64,000 bases of DNA from Reyranella sp. CPCC 100927 (GCF_007859315.1 NZ_VOHA01000001.1:310001-374000), one strand, 5' to 3'; positions 28,319 through 38,372 are shown, counted from the first letter of the stretch. Notes: a model not told the origin generated them from the letters alone. Numbers and translations are program-made.

Positions 28319-29482
28319 TTACGCGGTCCGGCCTTGGCGTCGCCCCAGGTGCTCGCGCAGGAACGCAAACAGCCGCTGGCGGGCGATGGCGTTCTCGCGC
28401 ACCGAGAAGAAGTGGCTGGCGCCCGAGACGATCAGCAGTTCCGCTTCCTTGCCGGCGTCACGCAGGGTTTCGGTCATGCGCAGGCTTTGATCGAGCGGAA
28501 CGTTCTCGTCGGCATCGCCGTGCAGCAAGAGGACGGGAACATCGATATCGTGAACGTGGTAGATCGGGGAGCGCTCCCGCAGCCCGGCCGTGTCGGTCAG
28601 GTCGTCCAGGTAGGGCTGCATGTGCGGATTGGCGACGTACCAGTGCTCCAGGTCGGTCGGCGGGAACAGCGCCGCCACGCAGCGAATGGCCGGACGCCGC
28701 GCCGCGGCAAGCAGGGCGACCTGGCCGCCCATCGAGGCGCCGATCAGGCCGATGCGGCCCGGGTCCACCGACGGCAGCCGCCGTAGCCAATCGATCGCGG
28801 CCACGACATCGTCGGGTTGATGCAGGCCCTGGTCGCTGTCGCCATCCGAGCCCAGCCAGCCGCGCAGCGCCAGGGCCAGCACCTTGTAGCCTGAGGCTGT
28901 CGCCAATTCGGCAAGGTGCCGTTCCGTCCAGGCGTTGCGGCCAAAACCGTGCAGCAGGATCAGGGCCGGGTGCGGCGGCTGTCCGGCCTCGGGCTTGAAC
29001 AGGTAGCCGCCCAGGGTCACGCCGTCGGCGCCGGGCAGGCGCACGCGCTCGACCCCGGCGATATCGGGCAGATCGGGCCAGCGATAGACGATATCGAAGC
29101 GCAGGCCGTCTGGCGTTCGCACGCCGCAAGCGTAATAGCCGGGGGCGAAGTAGGCTTGCTCCGCCGGGGGCGACACGGTTTCGGCGCCCAGCGCGACCAG
29201 CCGTTGGTAGACGGCATCCACCTCGGCGTGGCTGGCTGCACTGAACGCGATCGTGAGACTGCCCGTGGGTGGCCGGCCGTCCTCCGCCTGCCGCAGCATC
29301 AGGTGGTCATAGCGGCGCATGAACAGAGTCCGGTCCATGTCGCTGCCGATGCGGCGGAACCCGAGCAGGGGCAGCCACTGCCGGTGGTACGCGACCGACG
29401 ATGCAAGGTCGGCGACCACCACAGTCATGCCAGCATACCCGCTCGGGATATTGGGCACTGACTGCGGTGGGGTGTCGGTCAT
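28319..29482 (-). CDS. VOC (glyoxalase-like) domain fused to an alpha/beta hydrolase
   Basis: The 387-residue protein has two clear parts. Residues 15-140 are a VOC domain (GYAGMTVVVADLASSVAYHRQWLPLLGFRRI and ending DGLRFDIVYRWP). Residues 145-380 are an alpha/beta hydrolase of the dienelactone/DAP type with oxyanion motif LLHGFGRN, nucleophile elbow GASMGG (S250), acid HGDADENVP (D325) and H357 in GASHFF. The hydrolase could cleave an ester or C-C product whose substrate the VOC domain binds or isomerises. I know of both halves separately but not well in this order. A hairpin occupies its ribosome-binding site. It lies downstream of acnA. Confidence 0.9.
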   Translation of the reverse strand: MTDTPPQSVPNIPSGYAGMTVVVADLASSVAYHRQWLPLLGFRRIGSDMDRTLFMRRYDHLMLRQAEDGRPPTGSLTIAFSAASHAEVDAVYQRLVALGAETVSPPAEQAYFAPGYYACGVRTPDGLRFDIVYRWPDLPDIAGVERVRLPGADGVTLGGYLFKPEAGQPPHPALILLHGFGRNAWTERHLAELATASGYKVLALALRGWLGSDGDSDQGLHQPDDVVAAIDWLRRLPSVDPGRIGLIGASMGGQVALLAAARRPAIRCVAALFPPTDLEHWYVANPHMQPYLDDLTDTAGLRERSPIYHVHDIDVPVLLLHGDADENVPLDQSLRMTETLRDAGKEAELLIVSGASHFFSVRENAIARQRLFAFLREHLGRRQGRTA

Positions 29483-29488
29483 GTCCCT

Positions 29489-29513
29489 ATCCTTCCCCTT
29501 CTGGGGGAAGGAT
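29489..29513 (-). promoter_or_regulatory. hairpin covering the ribosome-binding site of the VOC-hydrolase gene
   Basis: The 10-bp stem ATCCTTCCCC / GGGGAAGGAT with a 5-base loop lies between acnA and the fusion gene. On the coding strand its 3' arm contains AAGGA, and the ATG at 29482 follows only 6 bases later. It could hide the SD, end the acnA transcript, or both. The palindrome resembles one ahead of pheS at 50947-50965. Confidence 0.5.
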
Positions 29514-29558
29514 CAAGACATCATGTGGCAAAGGCTCCATCAGCCGGTCGTTATTGCC

Positions 29559-32252
29559 TCAGGCGGCGGCTTGCTTGGACTGCGCCAGGTTGCGCAGTAC
29601 GTACTGGAGAACGCCGCCATTGCGGAAGTACTCGATCTCCTCCGCGGTATCGATGCGGCAGATGACCGGCACCGTGCGGGATGAGCCGTCACGGTAGTGG
29701 ATCGTCAGCGGCAGCTCCATGCGCGGCTTGAGGCCGCCTTCGATGCCGCCGACATCGAAGGTCTCGTAGCCCGTGAGGTTGAGGTCCTTGCGCGTCATGC
29801 CGTCCTTGAACTGCAGCGGCAGCACACCCATCCCGACCAGGTTCGAGCGGTGGATGCGCTCGAACGTCTCGGACACGACCGCCTTCACGCCCAGCAGGTT
29901 GACACCCTTGGCGGCCCAATCGCGCGAACTGCCGGTGCCGTACTCCTTGCCGGCAATGATGATCTGCGGCGTGTTCTCCTGCTTGTAGCGCATGGCCACG
30001 TCAAAGATCGGCTGCGCCTCGTCCGACTGATAGTAGTGGGTGAAGCCGCCTTCGACGCCGTTCACCATCTCGTTCTTGAGACGGATGTTGGCAAAGGTGC
30101 CGCGCATCATCACCTCGTGATTGCCGCGGCGGGTGCCGTACTGGTTGAAGTCGGCGGGTGCCACGCCGTGCTCCATCAGGTATGTGCCCGCCGGGCTGTC
30201 CTTCTTGATCGAGCCGGCCGGCGAGATGTGGTCGGTCGTGATGGAGTCGGCGAACATGCCGATCGGCCGGGCGCCCGTGATGTTCGAGATCGGCCGCGGA
30301 GTCTTTTCCATGCCGTCGAAGTAGGGCGGGTTGCGCACGTAGGTCGACGCATCGTCCCAGTTGTATGTCAGGCTGGTCGGCACCTTGACGCTGCGCCAGA
30401 ACTTGTCGCCGGTGAAGACGTCGGCGTAGCGCGTCTTGAACGCCTTGGCGGTGACGTGCTCCTCGACCGCGCGCGCGATCTCCTTGTTCGAGGGCCACAG
30501 GTCCGCGAGGTAGACCGGCTTGCCACCCTTGCCGATGCCGATGGGATCCTTGGTGACATCGATCTTCATCGAGCCGGCCAGCGCATAGATCACCACCAGC
30601 ATGGGCGAGGCGAGATAGTTGGCGCGCGTCTGCGGATTGACGCGGCCCTCGAAGTTGCGGTTGCCCGACAGGACGGAAGCGACGACCAGATCGCCGTCGG
30701 TGATCGCCTTGGAGACCGGGTCCGGCAGAGGGCCGGAGTTGCCGATGCAGGTCGTGCAGCCGTAGCCGACCAGGTTGAACCCGATCTTGTTCAGGTCCTT
30801 CTGTACCCCGGCGCTCTCGAGGTAGTCGGTGACCACCTGCGATCCCGGCGCCAGCGAGGTCTTGACCCAGGGCTTGACCGAGAGCCCGTGCTTGACCGCG
30901 TTGCGCGCGATCAGGCCGGCGCCCAGCATCACGTAGGGGTTGGACGTGTTGGTGCAGGAGGTGATGGCGGCGATCACGATGTCGCCGTGGCCGACATCAT
31001 AGTCGGTTCCCTCGGCCTTCACCCGCTTGCCGTCGTCCTGGCGGCCGAACTCCTTGTCCATGTTGGCGATGAACTGCGATGCCGCCTGATCCAGCGGCAC
31101 GCGATCCTGCGGTCGCTTGGGGCCGGCCAGGCTTGGCTGGACGTCACCCAGGTCCAGCGCCAGCGTGTCGGTGAAGATCGGGTCGGGCGACTTGGCAGTG
31201 CGGAACAGGCCCTGTTTGCGGGCATAGGCTTCGACCAGCTCGATCGACTTGCCGCGGCCGGTCACCTTGAGATAGCGCAGCGTCTCATCGTCGATCGGGA
31301 AGTAGCCGCAGGTGGCGCCGTACTCGGGTGCCATGTTGGCGATGGTGGCGCGATCGGCGAGCGGCATCTCGTCCAGGCCTGGCCCGTAGAACTCGACGAA
31401 CTTGTTGACCACGCCCTTCTTGCGCAGCATTTGCGTCACGGTCAGCACCAGATCGGTAGCCGTGGCGCCTTCGCGCAGCTTGCCCGTCAGCTTGAAGCCG
31501 ATGACGTCGGGGATCACCATCGGCTGCGGCTGGCCCAGCATGGCCGCCTCGGCCTCGATGCCGCCGACGCCCCAACCCAGCACGGCCAGGCCGTTCACCA
31601 TGGTCGTGTGGCTGTCGGTGCCGACCAGGGTGTCCGGATAGGCGGTCAGCTCCTTGCCGTCCTTCTTCACGAACACGACCTGCGAGAGATACTCGAGGTT
31701 GACCTGGTGGCAGATACCGGTGCCCGGTGGCACGACGCGGAAATTGTCGAACGCCTGCTGGCCCCAGCGCAGGAAGCGGTAGCGTTCGATGTTGCGCTCG
31801 TACTCCAGCTTCACGTTCTCGCCGAAGGCGCGGTTGTTGCCGAAATTGTCGACGATGACCGAGTGGTCGATCACGAGGTCGACCGGCACCAGCGGATTGA
31901 TCTTCTTGGGATCACCGCCCAGCTTGGCCATGGCGTCGCGCATGGCGGCCAGATCGACCACGGCTGGGACGCCGGTAAAATCCTGCATCAGCACGCGGGC
32001 TGAACGGAAATTGATCTCGTGTGCCGACTTGCCCTCTTTCAGCCAGCCGGCGAAGGCGCTGATATCCGCCTTGGTCACCGTCGTGCCGTCTTCGTTGCGA
32101 ACCAGGTTTTCCAGGAGAACCTTCAGCGAATAGGGCAGCCGGCTGAGATCGCCGATCTCCTTCTCCACCGCCTTCAGGCTGAAATATGTGTAGTCCTTGT
32201 TGCCGACCGTGAGGGTTTTTCGAGCCTTGAAGCTGTTGGGGTGCGCGGCCAT
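29559..32252 (-). CDS. acnA: aconitate hydratase A
   Basis: The 897-residue protein is of full AcnA/IRP length. It begins [21 protein letters not shown], with AGGAGAG upstream of the ATG at 32252. Iron-sulfur ligands lie in [11 protein letters not shown] and in [14 protein letters not shown]. The swivel domain contains [16 protein letters not shown]. The enzyme converts citrate to isocitrate in the TCA cycle and may bind RNA when the cluster is lost. The gene stands alone on this strand, with a hairpin after it. No clear IRE-like element can be pointed out. Confidence 0.97.
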   Translation of the reverse strand: MAAHPNSFKARKTLTVGNKDYTYFSLKAVEKEIGDLSRLPYSLKVLLENLVRNEDGTTVTKADISAFAGWLKEGKSAHEINFRSARVLMQDFTGVPAVVDLAAMRDAMAKLGGDPKKINPLVPVDLVIDHSVIVDNFGNNRAFGENVKLEYERNIERYRFLRWGQQAFDNFRVVPPGTGICHQVNLEYLSQVVFVKKDGKELTAYPDTLVGTDSHTTMVNGLAVLGWGVGGIEAEAAMLGQPQPMVIPDVIGFKLTGKLREGATATDLVLTVTQMLRKKGVVNKFVEFYGPGLDEMPLADRATIANMAPEYGATCGYFPIDDETLRYLKVTGRGKSIELVEAYARKQGLFRTAKSPDPIFTDTLALDLGDVQPSLAGPKRPQDRVPLDQAASQFIANMDKEFGRQDDGKRVKAEGTDYDVGHGDIVIAAITSCTNTSNPYVMLGAGLIARNAVKHGLSVKPWVKTSLAPGSQVVTDYLESAGVQKDLNKIGFNLVGYGCTTCIGNSGPLPDPVSKAITDGDLVVASVLSGNRNFEGRVNPQTRANYLASPMLVVIYALAGSMKIDVTKDPIGIGKGGKPVYLADLWPSNKEIARAVEEHVTAKAFKTRYADVFTGDKFWRSVKVPTSLTYNWDDASTYVRNPPYFDGMEKTPRPISNITGARPIGMFADSITTDHISPAGSIKKDSPAGTYLMEHGVAPADFNQYGTRRGNHEVMMRGTFANIRLKNEMVNGVEGGFTHYYQSDEAQPIFDVAMRYKQENTPQIIIAGKEYGTGSSRDWAAKGVNLLGVKAVVSETFERIHRSNLVGMGVLPLQFKDGMTRKDLNLTGYETFDVGGIEGGLKPRMELPLTIHYRDGSSRTVPVICRIDTAEEIEYFRNGGVLQYVLRNLAQSKQAAA

Positions 32253-32437
32253 GGTTCGTCTCTCCTGAGGGGATGCGCGTCGGTGATGGCGGAATGTTGG
32301 GGTGAAAATAGGCCGCCCCTGGGAGTGGGGCAATCCGTCAAATCGGCCGGCAGTTTCGCGCGCGCTTGTGACGCGCTAGCGTCAGGGCCAATGCGCTCCG
32401 CTAAACGGCTATGATCAGGGTTTGGAGAGTCAAGGTT

Positions 32438-33448
32438 ATGCGCGGTTTTATCCTCGGTTTGGGCGCCGCGGCGGTTCTGGCCGTCGCGCCGCTGGCAGCG
32501 CAGACCGGTGTTCCGCTGGACCGCGACTGGGACCCGGTCGCCCGCGAATTCAACCGGCACGAGGGCGGCGACGTCGGTGCCCTCGCCGTGACCCCGCGGG
32601 GGCCATCGGGACCGATCAATTCCATACCGGCCGTCACGCGCGAACTGGCGCGCCAGGATCTGTCGCCCAAGGATCGCGGCAACCTGCTGATGTACCGTGC
32701 CATGCTCCATCTGGCGGCAGGCAACCAATCGCGGGCTGACCGCGACATCGATCTCGCACTGCGGACCGATCCCACCCTGAAATATGACATGCTGGCGAGC
32801 CGGGCGCGCGATATGGCGGCGTCCGGCCGGACCCAGCCGGCCATCGATCTGGTCGAGCGCGCGCTGCAGGATCAGCCCGGCTATGCACCACTGGTCACCA
32901 CCCGTGGCCAGGTGCGGATGATGCAGGGCGACTATGCGCTCGCGCTGGCGGATTTCAGCCAGAATGCGGGGACCAGCGACGTGGCGCGCCGGCTGCGGGC
33001 GCAGGCCTACTACACCAACGGCAATTTCCGCGAAGCCGTGGGGGACCTGGACTATCTGCTGCAATCCGGCTCGTCGGTCTCGCAACCTATCCACCTGATG
33101 CTGTGGCGCTACGCGAACAACGTGAAGCTGCGCCGTGACGCCCGCGGCATGCTGACGTCGGACCTGCGTTCCTACGGCGAGCCGGAGGCCTGGCCGGCCC
33201 CGATCGCGCGTTTTCTGGCCGGCCGCATGACGTCGGGCGAACTCGAGATCGCGGCGGAAACCGATGCCGGGGCCAAACGCTCGGACGGCCGCTGCCTGGC
33301 ATCCTATTTCATCGCCATGGACAGTGTCCGGCAGGGCAACCAGGCGCGCGCGCTTGAACTGCTGCAGCTCACCCAGGCGCGCTGCGGCATTGCTCATTTC
33401 GCCCATTGGGCTGCCACCGCCGAACTCAAACGGCTCGGCCGGCGCTGA
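32438..33448 (+). CDS. exported TPR-repeat protein
   Basis: The 336-residue protein starts at the ATG at 32438, with GGAG 12 bases upstream. The signal peptide is MRGFILGLGAAAVLAVAPLAAQT. Several TPR-like helical pairs follow (GNLLMYRAMLHLAAGNQSRADRDIDLALRTDP and GYAPLVTTRGQVRMMQGDYALALADFSQ), a layout similar to NlpI-type lipoproteins, although no lipobox cysteine is present. Two cysteines near the end (CLASYF and RCGIAHF) may form a disulfide, as in NlpI-like proteins. The partners are unknown. An in-frame ATG at 32411 lacks a good SD. Confidence 0.8.
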   Translation: MRGFILGLGAAAVLAVAPLAAQTGVPLDRDWDPVAREFNRHEGGDVGALAVTPRGPSGPINSIPAVTRELARQDLSPKDRGNLLMYRAMLHLAAGNQSRADRDIDLALRTDPTLKYDMLASRARDMAASGRTQPAIDLVERALQDQPGYAPLVTTRGQVRMMQGDYALALADFSQNAGTSDVARRLRAQAYYTNGNFREAVGDLDYLLQSGSSVSQPIHLMLWRYANNVKLRRDARGMLTSDLRSYGEPEAWPAPIARFLAGRMTSGELEIAAETDAGAKRSDGRCLASYFIAMDSVRQGNQARALELLQLTQARCGIAHFAHWAATAELKRLGRR

Positions 33449-33454
33449 ACCCCG

Positions 33455-34240
33455 CTACTCTGGCGCCAACAGTGGGCCGATGAAGCGGGCGATCTCCGCC
33501 ATGACGCGCTCCGGCTGCTGCAGATGGGGACTGTGCCCGCAATCGGGAATCAGGCGCGTCTCGCAATAGCCGGCGACCTTGCCGGCGATGATGCCAACCT
33601 GCAGCTCAGTGCCATATTCGTCGTCCTCGCCCTGGATGGCCTGTACGGGAACCTCGATCCGCGGCAGCCGCGCATCGGCGTCCATGGGCTCGAAACCCGG
33701 CGTCAGCCAGGCGTCGCTCCACAGGCGAAACGCACCCTCGACATTGTCGCCGTGATATCGCGCGAGGCGGGTTCGCAAATCGCCGGTCGCGAAGGCCGAT
33801 CGCGCTTTCGCGATGCTGGCCGAACAGACCGGCTCGTTGACGGCATGGGCGGCGAGGGTGACGGTCGCCCACAAAGGCGCCGGGGCGGTCGCGGCGTAGT
33901 TCAGCGCGATGGTTCCGCCATCACTGTGGCCCACGAGAATGCAGTCCGTGATCCCGAGTGCGGCCAGCAGGCGCGGCAGCACCTCGTCCGCCTCGACCTC
34001 CATGTAACGCACGCCGGGCGCCACCGGCCAGGGCGAGGACTGGCCGTACCCGGTGCGATCATAAGCCAAGCCCGGAAACCCGGTGTGACGGCACAACCGC
34101 TCCGGGAAATCGCGCCACATCTCGATGCAACCCAGCCCTTCGTGCAGAAAGACAAGGGTCGGACGTGACGAGCTGCCGTCCCGGCTGATCCAGCGAGCGC
34201 GGATCCGACGGTCCGGCAGATCGACAAAAAGGTCCGCCAT
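33455..34240 (-). CDS. alpha/beta hydrolase
   Basis: The 261-residue hydrolase starts MADLFVDLPDRRIRARW. The oxyanion segment is FLHEGLGCIEMWRDFP, an unusual HEG in place of the common HGxG. The nucleophile elbow is GHSDGG, the acid lies in QGEDDEYG and the His in CGHSPHLQQPERV. It looks like a cytosolic esterase or lactonase of the 2-hydroxymuconic semialdehyde type. The start codon is 6 bp downstream of the end of infC, so it may be read through from thrS-infC, but its substrate is unrelated to translation as far as can be seen. Confidence 0.88.
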   Translation of the reverse strand: MADLFVDLPDRRIRARWISRDGSSSRPTLVFLHEGLGCIEMWRDFPERLCRHTGFPGLAYDRTGYGQSSPWPVAPGVRYMEVEADEVLPRLLAALGITDCILVGHSDGGTIALNYAATAPAPLWATVTLAAHAVNEPVCSASIAKARSAFATGDLRTRLARYHGDNVEGAFRLWSDAWLTPGFEPMDADARLPRIEVPVQAIQGEDDEYGTELQVGIIAGKVAGYCETRLIPDCGHSPHLQQPERVMAEIARFIGPLLAPE

Positions 34241-34246
34241 GGCCCT

Positions 34247-34783
34247 CTACTTGGCCGTCAGCACCATGACCATCTGGCGGCCTTCCAGCTTGGGAAACTG
34301 CTCGATCTTCCCCAGGTCTGATGTGTCGTCGCGCACGCGTTCCAGCACCTTCATGCCGAGGTCCTGGTGCGCCATTTCGCGGCCGCGGAAGCGCAGGGTG
34401 ACCTTCACCTTGTCGCCTTCGCCAAGGAACTCCCGCATCTGGCGCATCTTGACGTCGTAGTCGTGGTCATCGATGCCGGGACGCAGCTTGATTTCCTTGA
34501 CCTCGATAACCTTCTGCTTCTTTCGGGCCTCGTTGGCCTTCTTCTGCATCTCGTACTTGAACTTGCCGAAGTCCCCGATCTTGCAAACCGGCGGATCGGC
34601 ATTGGGCGAGATCTCGATCAGGTCCAGGCCGGCTTCGACCGCCATTTCCAGGGCTTCACGGGTGTCGAGCACCCCCAGCATCTCGCCGGTCTCGCTGATC
34701 AAACGGACATTGTAGGCCCGGATCTCGCGGTTCACGCGCGGACCCTCGCGGGTGGGCGCGGACTGTTGCATCGGTCTTGCTAT
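34247..34783 (-). CDS. infC: translation initiation factor IF-3, probably with an ATA start codon
   Basis: The protein is IF-3 by [26 protein letters not shown], then [25 protein letters not shown], the basic linker and the C-terminal domain with [19 protein letters not shown]. An ATG occurs at 34771, but AAGGAG lies 19 bases upstream of it. The same SD sits 7 bases ahead of an in-frame ATA at 34783, giving Ile/Met-A-R-P-M-Q-Q. IF-3 genes are known for rare AUU-type start codons that let IF-3 repress its own synthesis. I therefore favour the ATA start, which yields 178 residues (174 from the ATG). thrS lies upstream. Confidence 0.95.
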   Translation of the reverse strand: MARPMQQSAPTREGPRVNREIRAYNVRLISETGEMLGVLDTREALEMAVEAGLDLIEISPNADPPVCKIGDFGKFKYEMQKKANEARKKQKVIEVKEIKLRPGIDDHDYDVKMRQMREFLGEGDKVKVTLRFRGREMAHQDLGMKVLERVRDDTSDLGKIEQFPKLEGRQMVMVLTAK

Positions 34784-34882
34784 CGTCGCTCTCCTTCGTT
34801 GACACCCCGGCAGTCACGCTACCGGCGGCTGGGATGCGAGTGGGGCCGACCGGACCCCGCCCGCTGCTACGCAGTACACGCC

Positions 34883-36826
34883 CTAACGTGGTGGGCGTGC
34901 TTCCTCAGACAATCTATGAACGGCCTCGTCCAGCGCAAGGGATTCCTGCTTTTCCGACCCCAAACGACGGATCGCGACCGTACGGCCCTCGACATCGCGC
35001 TTGCCGACGGCGATGAGAATGGGCGTCTTGGCCAGCGAGTGCTCGCGGACCTTGTAGTTGATCTTCTCGTTGCGCCGGTCGAACTCGACCCGCAAGCCGG
35101 CCGCCGTCAGTGCCGCAACCACCTCATGGGCATAGGAGTCGGCGTCGCTGACGATCGTGCATACCACCGCTTGCGTCGGCGCCATCCAAAGCGGGAAGCG
35201 ACCCACGTAATGTTCGATCAGGATGCCGATGAAGCGTTCGAACGAGCCGAAGATGGCGCGGTGCAGCATGACCGGCGTTTTGCGCGCGCTATCCTCGGCG
35301 ACGTAGTGGGCGCCGAGCCGGCCGGGGACCACAAAATCGACCTGGAACGTGCCGCACTGCCAGTCGCGGCCGATGGCATCTCGCAGCACGAACTCCAGTT
35401 TGGGGCCATAGAAAGCGCCCTCGCCGGGATTGAGCTGGTAGTCGAGGCCGGCAGCCAGTGACGCCTCCTTCAGGGCATTCTCCGCCTGATCCCAGACCTC
35501 GTCGCTGCCAGCGCGCACGGGCGGCCGATCCGAGAACTTCACGAAGAAGTCGTCGAAGCCCATGTCGCGGTAGACGCGGCGCAGCAGCTCGCAGAACTTG
35601 ACGCCCTCGTCCTTGATCTGCGCCTCGGTGCAGAAGACGTGGGCATCATCCTGCGTGAAATTGCGCACGCGCATGATGCCGTGCAGGGCGCCGGACGGCT
35701 CGAAGCGGTGGCAGGAACCGAACTCGGCCAACCGCAGCGGCAGGTCGCGATAGCTCTTGAGGCCCTGGTTGAAGATCTGCACGTGACATGGGCAGTTCAT
35801 CGGCTTCAGCGCGAAGATGCGCTGGCCCTGGTTGTCCATGAACGCGCGCAGGCCTTCTTCATTTTCCGAGAGATACATGTTCTCGCGGAACTTCTCCCAG
35901 TGACCCGAGGCTTCCCACAGGCGCCGGTCGACGAGCTGAGGCGTCTTGACCTCCTGGTATCCATCCTCGTCGAGGCGATGGCGCAGGTAATCCTCCAGCA
36001 CGCGCCACAGGGCCCAGCCCTTGGGGTGCCAGAACACCATGCCGGCGGCTTCTTCCTGCTGGTGGAAGAGGCCCATCTCCTTGCCGATCTTGCGGTGATC
36101 GCGCCGTTCGGCTTCCTCGAGCTGCGTGAGGTAGGCGTCGAGCTGCTTGCGGTCGAAGAATACCGTGCCATAGACGCGCTGCAGCTGGGCGTTCTTGGCA
36201 TCGCCGCGCCAGTAGGCGCCCGACACTTTCATCAGCTTGAACGCCTTGCCCAGCTTGCCCGTCGACGGCAGGTGCGGACCGCGGCACATGTCCAGCCATG
36301 TGCCCTGGCGGTAGACCGTGATCTCCTCGTCGGCCGGCAATTCGTCTGACCATTCGGCCTTGAACGTCTCGCCGTGCTCCAGGAAGTATGTCTTCAGCTG
36401 GGCGCGGTCCCAGACCTCGCGCTCGATCGGCAGGTCGCGGTCGACGATCTCCGCCATCCGCTTCTCGATCTTCTCGAAATCCTCGGGCGTGAACGGTTCG
36501 GCGCGTGCGAAGTCATAGTAGAACCCGCTTTCCGTCGCCGGGCCGAACGTGATCTGTGTGCCGGGATAGAGTTCCTGGACGGCCTGCGCCAGCACGTGGG
36601 CCGCATCGTGGCGCAGCAGCTCGAGGCCTTCCGGGTCCTTGGCCGTGACGATGGCGACCTTGGCGTCGCTGTCGACGGGACGCGCCAGATCGCGCAATTC
36701 GCCATTCACCTTGATGGCCAGTGCTGCCTTGGCCAGGCCGGCACCAATGGCCGCGGCGATGGCGGCGCCCGTCACGGGATGGTCGAACGATCGGACGCTG
36801 CCGTCCGGGAGAGAAATGTTGATCAT
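34883..36826 (-). CDS. thrS: threonyl-tRNA synthetase
   Basis: The 647-residue class II synthetase starts [21 protein letters not shown], an N-terminal TGS domain. The editing and SAD domains follow, with [24 protein letters not shown]. The catalytic core has motif 2 ([27 protein letters not shown]) and motif 3 ([21 protein letters not shown]). The anticodon-binding domain ends the protein. Cytosolic enzyme that charges tRNA-Thr. The order thrS-infC is conserved in many bacteria. Its leader contains a possible Thr-codon-rich peptide. Confidence 0.97.
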   Translation of the reverse strand: MINISLPDGSVRSFDHPVTGAAIAAAIGAGLAKAALAIKVNGELRDLARPVDSDAKVAIVTAKDPEGLELLRHDAAHVLAQAVQELYPGTQITFGPATESGFYYDFARAEPFTPEDFEKIEKRMAEIVDRDLPIEREVWDRAQLKTYFLEHGETFKAEWSDELPADEEITVYRQGTWLDMCRGPHLPSTGKLGKAFKLMKVSGAYWRGDAKNAQLQRVYGTVFFDRKQLDAYLTQLEEAERRDHRKIGKEMGLFHQQEEAAGMVFWHPKGWALWRVLEDYLRHRLDEDGYQEVKTPQLVDRRLWEASGHWEKFRENMYLSENEEGLRAFMDNQGQRIFALKPMNCPCHVQIFNQGLKSYRDLPLRLAEFGSCHRFEPSGALHGIMRVRNFTQDDAHVFCTEAQIKDEGVKFCELLRRVYRDMGFDDFFVKFSDRPPVRAGSDEVWDQAENALKEASLAAGLDYQLNPGEGAFYGPKLEFVLRDAIGRDWQCGTFQVDFVVPGRLGAHYVAEDSARKTPVMLHRAIFGSFERFIGILIEHYVGRFPLWMAPTQAVVCTIVSDADSYAHEVVAALTAAGLRVEFDRRNEKINYKVREHSLAKTPILIAVGKRDVEGRTVAIRRLGSEKQESLALDEAVHRLSEEARPPR

Positions 36827-36962
36827 GGATGGAAACTCAGGATCGGGAACCAACCGCACGGGCCACGCAGGGCCTCATGCCGCAGCATCCATCGGTTGTG
36901 GCCGCTGCTGGGAAATCCAGGGCCGGGAGGCCCTCCCACGCAGGAGAAAGCGCCCGGCCGCC

Positions 36963-37031
36963 TCAAGTTCGGTCGGTAAGCGTTCGAATATCCGCCATGA
37001 AGGCGTTCTGAAACGCGGGGCGCGAAATCAT
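36963..37031 (-). CDS. possible thrS leader peptide rich in threonine at its end
   Basis: This 22-residue reading frame (MISRPAFQNAFMADIRTLTDRT) has three threonine codons (ACG, ACC, ACT) among its last six. A stop follows at 36963. Two mutually exclusive hairpins follow within the next 45 bases: a 7-bp stem GGCCGGG / CCCGGCC between 36921-36927 and 36953-36959, and a 5-bp stem GGGAG / CTCCC inside it. Transcription predicted from the promoter at 37038-37066 would begin almost at its ATG, so it would be leaderless. There is no Shine-Dalgarno. It could be an attenuator peptide that stalls when tRNA-Thr is uncharged, but no terminator T-tract is seen. Confidence 0.4.
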   Translation of the reverse strand: MISRPAFQNAFMADIRTLTDRT

Positions 37032-37037
37032 GGCAGA

Positions 37038-37066
37038 GAGGTACTTTCGGGGTGGCGGCCTGTCAA
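37038..37066 (-). promoter_or_regulatory. putative promoter of thrS-infC
   Basis: On the minus strand, a perfect TTGACA (37061-37066) is followed 17 bp later by TACCTC (37038-37043). It lies about 210 bp upstream of thrS and 45 bp inside the spacer from the glycosyltransferase stop. The -10 is weak, but the -35 and spacing are ideal. Confidence 0.5.
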
Positions 37067-37146
37067 GGGCACGCAAGCCGGGGTTCGCCGCGTTCGGCCG
37101 GGCCGCCGCGGTTGCCTGCAAAATGCTGGCGGCGCGCCGGTGCCAT

Positions 37147-38325
37147 TTACCGTGGGGTCGCGGACGGGGCAGCCAGTTCGGCGTAAAGCGCCAGCGTGCG
37201 CTGGCACATGGTCTCGACTGAAAAGAGCGTGCGCACATGTCGTTGCGCGCGGTGCGACAAGGCGGCCCGATCGTCAGCGGTCATTTTGAGCGCCTGATCG
37301 AGGGCTTGGGCGAGTTCGGTCGGTGCGCCGGCGGGCACCACCCATCCGGTCTCGCCGGGGATGATGCCTTCGGAGGCGCCGCTGCCGGCATCGCAGACCG
37401 TCGGACGGCTCATGGCCTGTGCCTCGATCAGGGTGCGGCTGAAGCCCTGGCCCTTGCCGCCAACGACGACAACGTCCGACAGCATGTAGGCGGCGGGCAT
37501 GTCATCGCAGAAAGCGGCGATGCCGACGATGCCGCCCAGGTCGCGCGCCTTGATATGGCGACCGAGAGCCTTCTCGAAGGCAGTGGGAGTCGGTTGCGCG
37601 CCCAGCAGGAGGCAATAGATGTCGCGTCGGCCCAGGGCTCGAATAGCGTCGACCAGGCGCATCTGGCCGCGATCGCTATCCAGGCGGGCCGGGAACAGGA
37701 TGATCCGGCGATCATCGGGTAGGCGCCATTGGGTCGCCAGCCGGATCACCCGCTCGGCGCGGACCGTCGCGGGATTGAAGCGGTCGACGTTGATGCCGCC
37801 ACGAATCGTGAGGATGCGGCCGCGCGGTGGCTGATGGGCCTTGAGGGTATCGGCGACAAAGTCGGATACCGCGATCACGGCGTCGGCCTGCGCCTGGGCT
37901 GCTTCCATGCGGCGTGTGGCCCAGCGTTCGCTACGGTCCGGCCAGTGCGCACTCGCCACGAACTTGATCCGCCGTGCGCGGGCCAGCCGGCGCGCGCTCC
38001 AGGCGGCAGCACGCGAGCGGGAATGCACGATCTCCACGCCCAACGCCGCAACAGCCTGCCGCAGCCGGCGCACATTGCCCAGCGCATGCAGAAGCGTTTC
38101 CCGCTCCGGCGGCAGCGCGACATGCGTCACCTTCAGGCGGAGCAATTCCCCCAGCATTGGGCCGGGTGGTGACGCGATGGCCGCTCGTCCGCCTGCAGCG
38201 ATCAGCGCCGCCGCGGTATCCAGGGCGGCGCGGGCGATGCCGCCGCCGGCCAGGGCCGGTACGATCTGCAATACGGTGGGAAGTCGGCTCGCGCCCGTCA
38301 CAGGCGAAATGCTAGCGTCGGTCAT
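37147..38325 (-). CDS. glycosyltransferase family 4 protein, LPS type
   Basis: The 392-residue GT-B protein begins with a Gly-rich acceptor loop (LQIVPALAGGGIARAALDTAAAL) and a His-Ser-rich segment (VEIVHSRSRAAAWSARRLARARRIKFVASAHWPDR). The donor half has RIILFPARLDSDRGQMRLVDAIRAL and the motif GGKGQGFSRTLIEAQAMSRPTVCDAGSGASEGI, with E/G residues typical of the GT4 nucleotide site. It probably adds a sugar to lipopolysaccharide or capsule in the cytosol or inner membrane. It ends with a basic tail. Confidence 0.9.
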   Translation of the reverse strand: MTDASISPVTGASRLPTVLQIVPALAGGGIARAALDTAAALIAAGGRAAIASPPGPMLGELLRLKVTHVALPPERETLLHALGNVRRLRQAVAALGVEIVHSRSRAAAWSARRLARARRIKFVASAHWPDRSERWATRRMEAAQAQADAVIAVSDFVADTLKAHQPPRGRILTIRGGINVDRFNPATVRAERVIRLATQWRLPDDRRIILFPARLDSDRGQMRLVDAIRALGRRDIYCLLLGAQPTPTAFEKALGRHIKARDLGGIVGIAAFCDDMPAAYMLSDVVVVGGKGQGFSRTLIEAQAMSRPTVCDAGSGASEGIIPGETGWVVPAGAPTELAQALDQALKMTADDRAALSHRAQRHVRTLFSVETMCQRTLALYAELAAPSATPR

Positions 38326-38372
38326 TCGTCATGCTGGCGCCAGCGCGCCGAAACCATAGGGAACTGTTCTGG

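Noticed and set aside
28171-28368. 65-codon minus-strand frame before the glycosyltransferase
   Set aside because: It overlaps the end of the VOC-hydrolase gene, has no Shine-Dalgarno sequence and resembles nothing.
29697-32003. 768-codon plus-strand open frame across acnA
   Set aside because: It is antisense to a clear aconitase, rich in Arg/His/Asp/Val, and matches no family. Long antisense frames are expected in GC-rich coding DNA.
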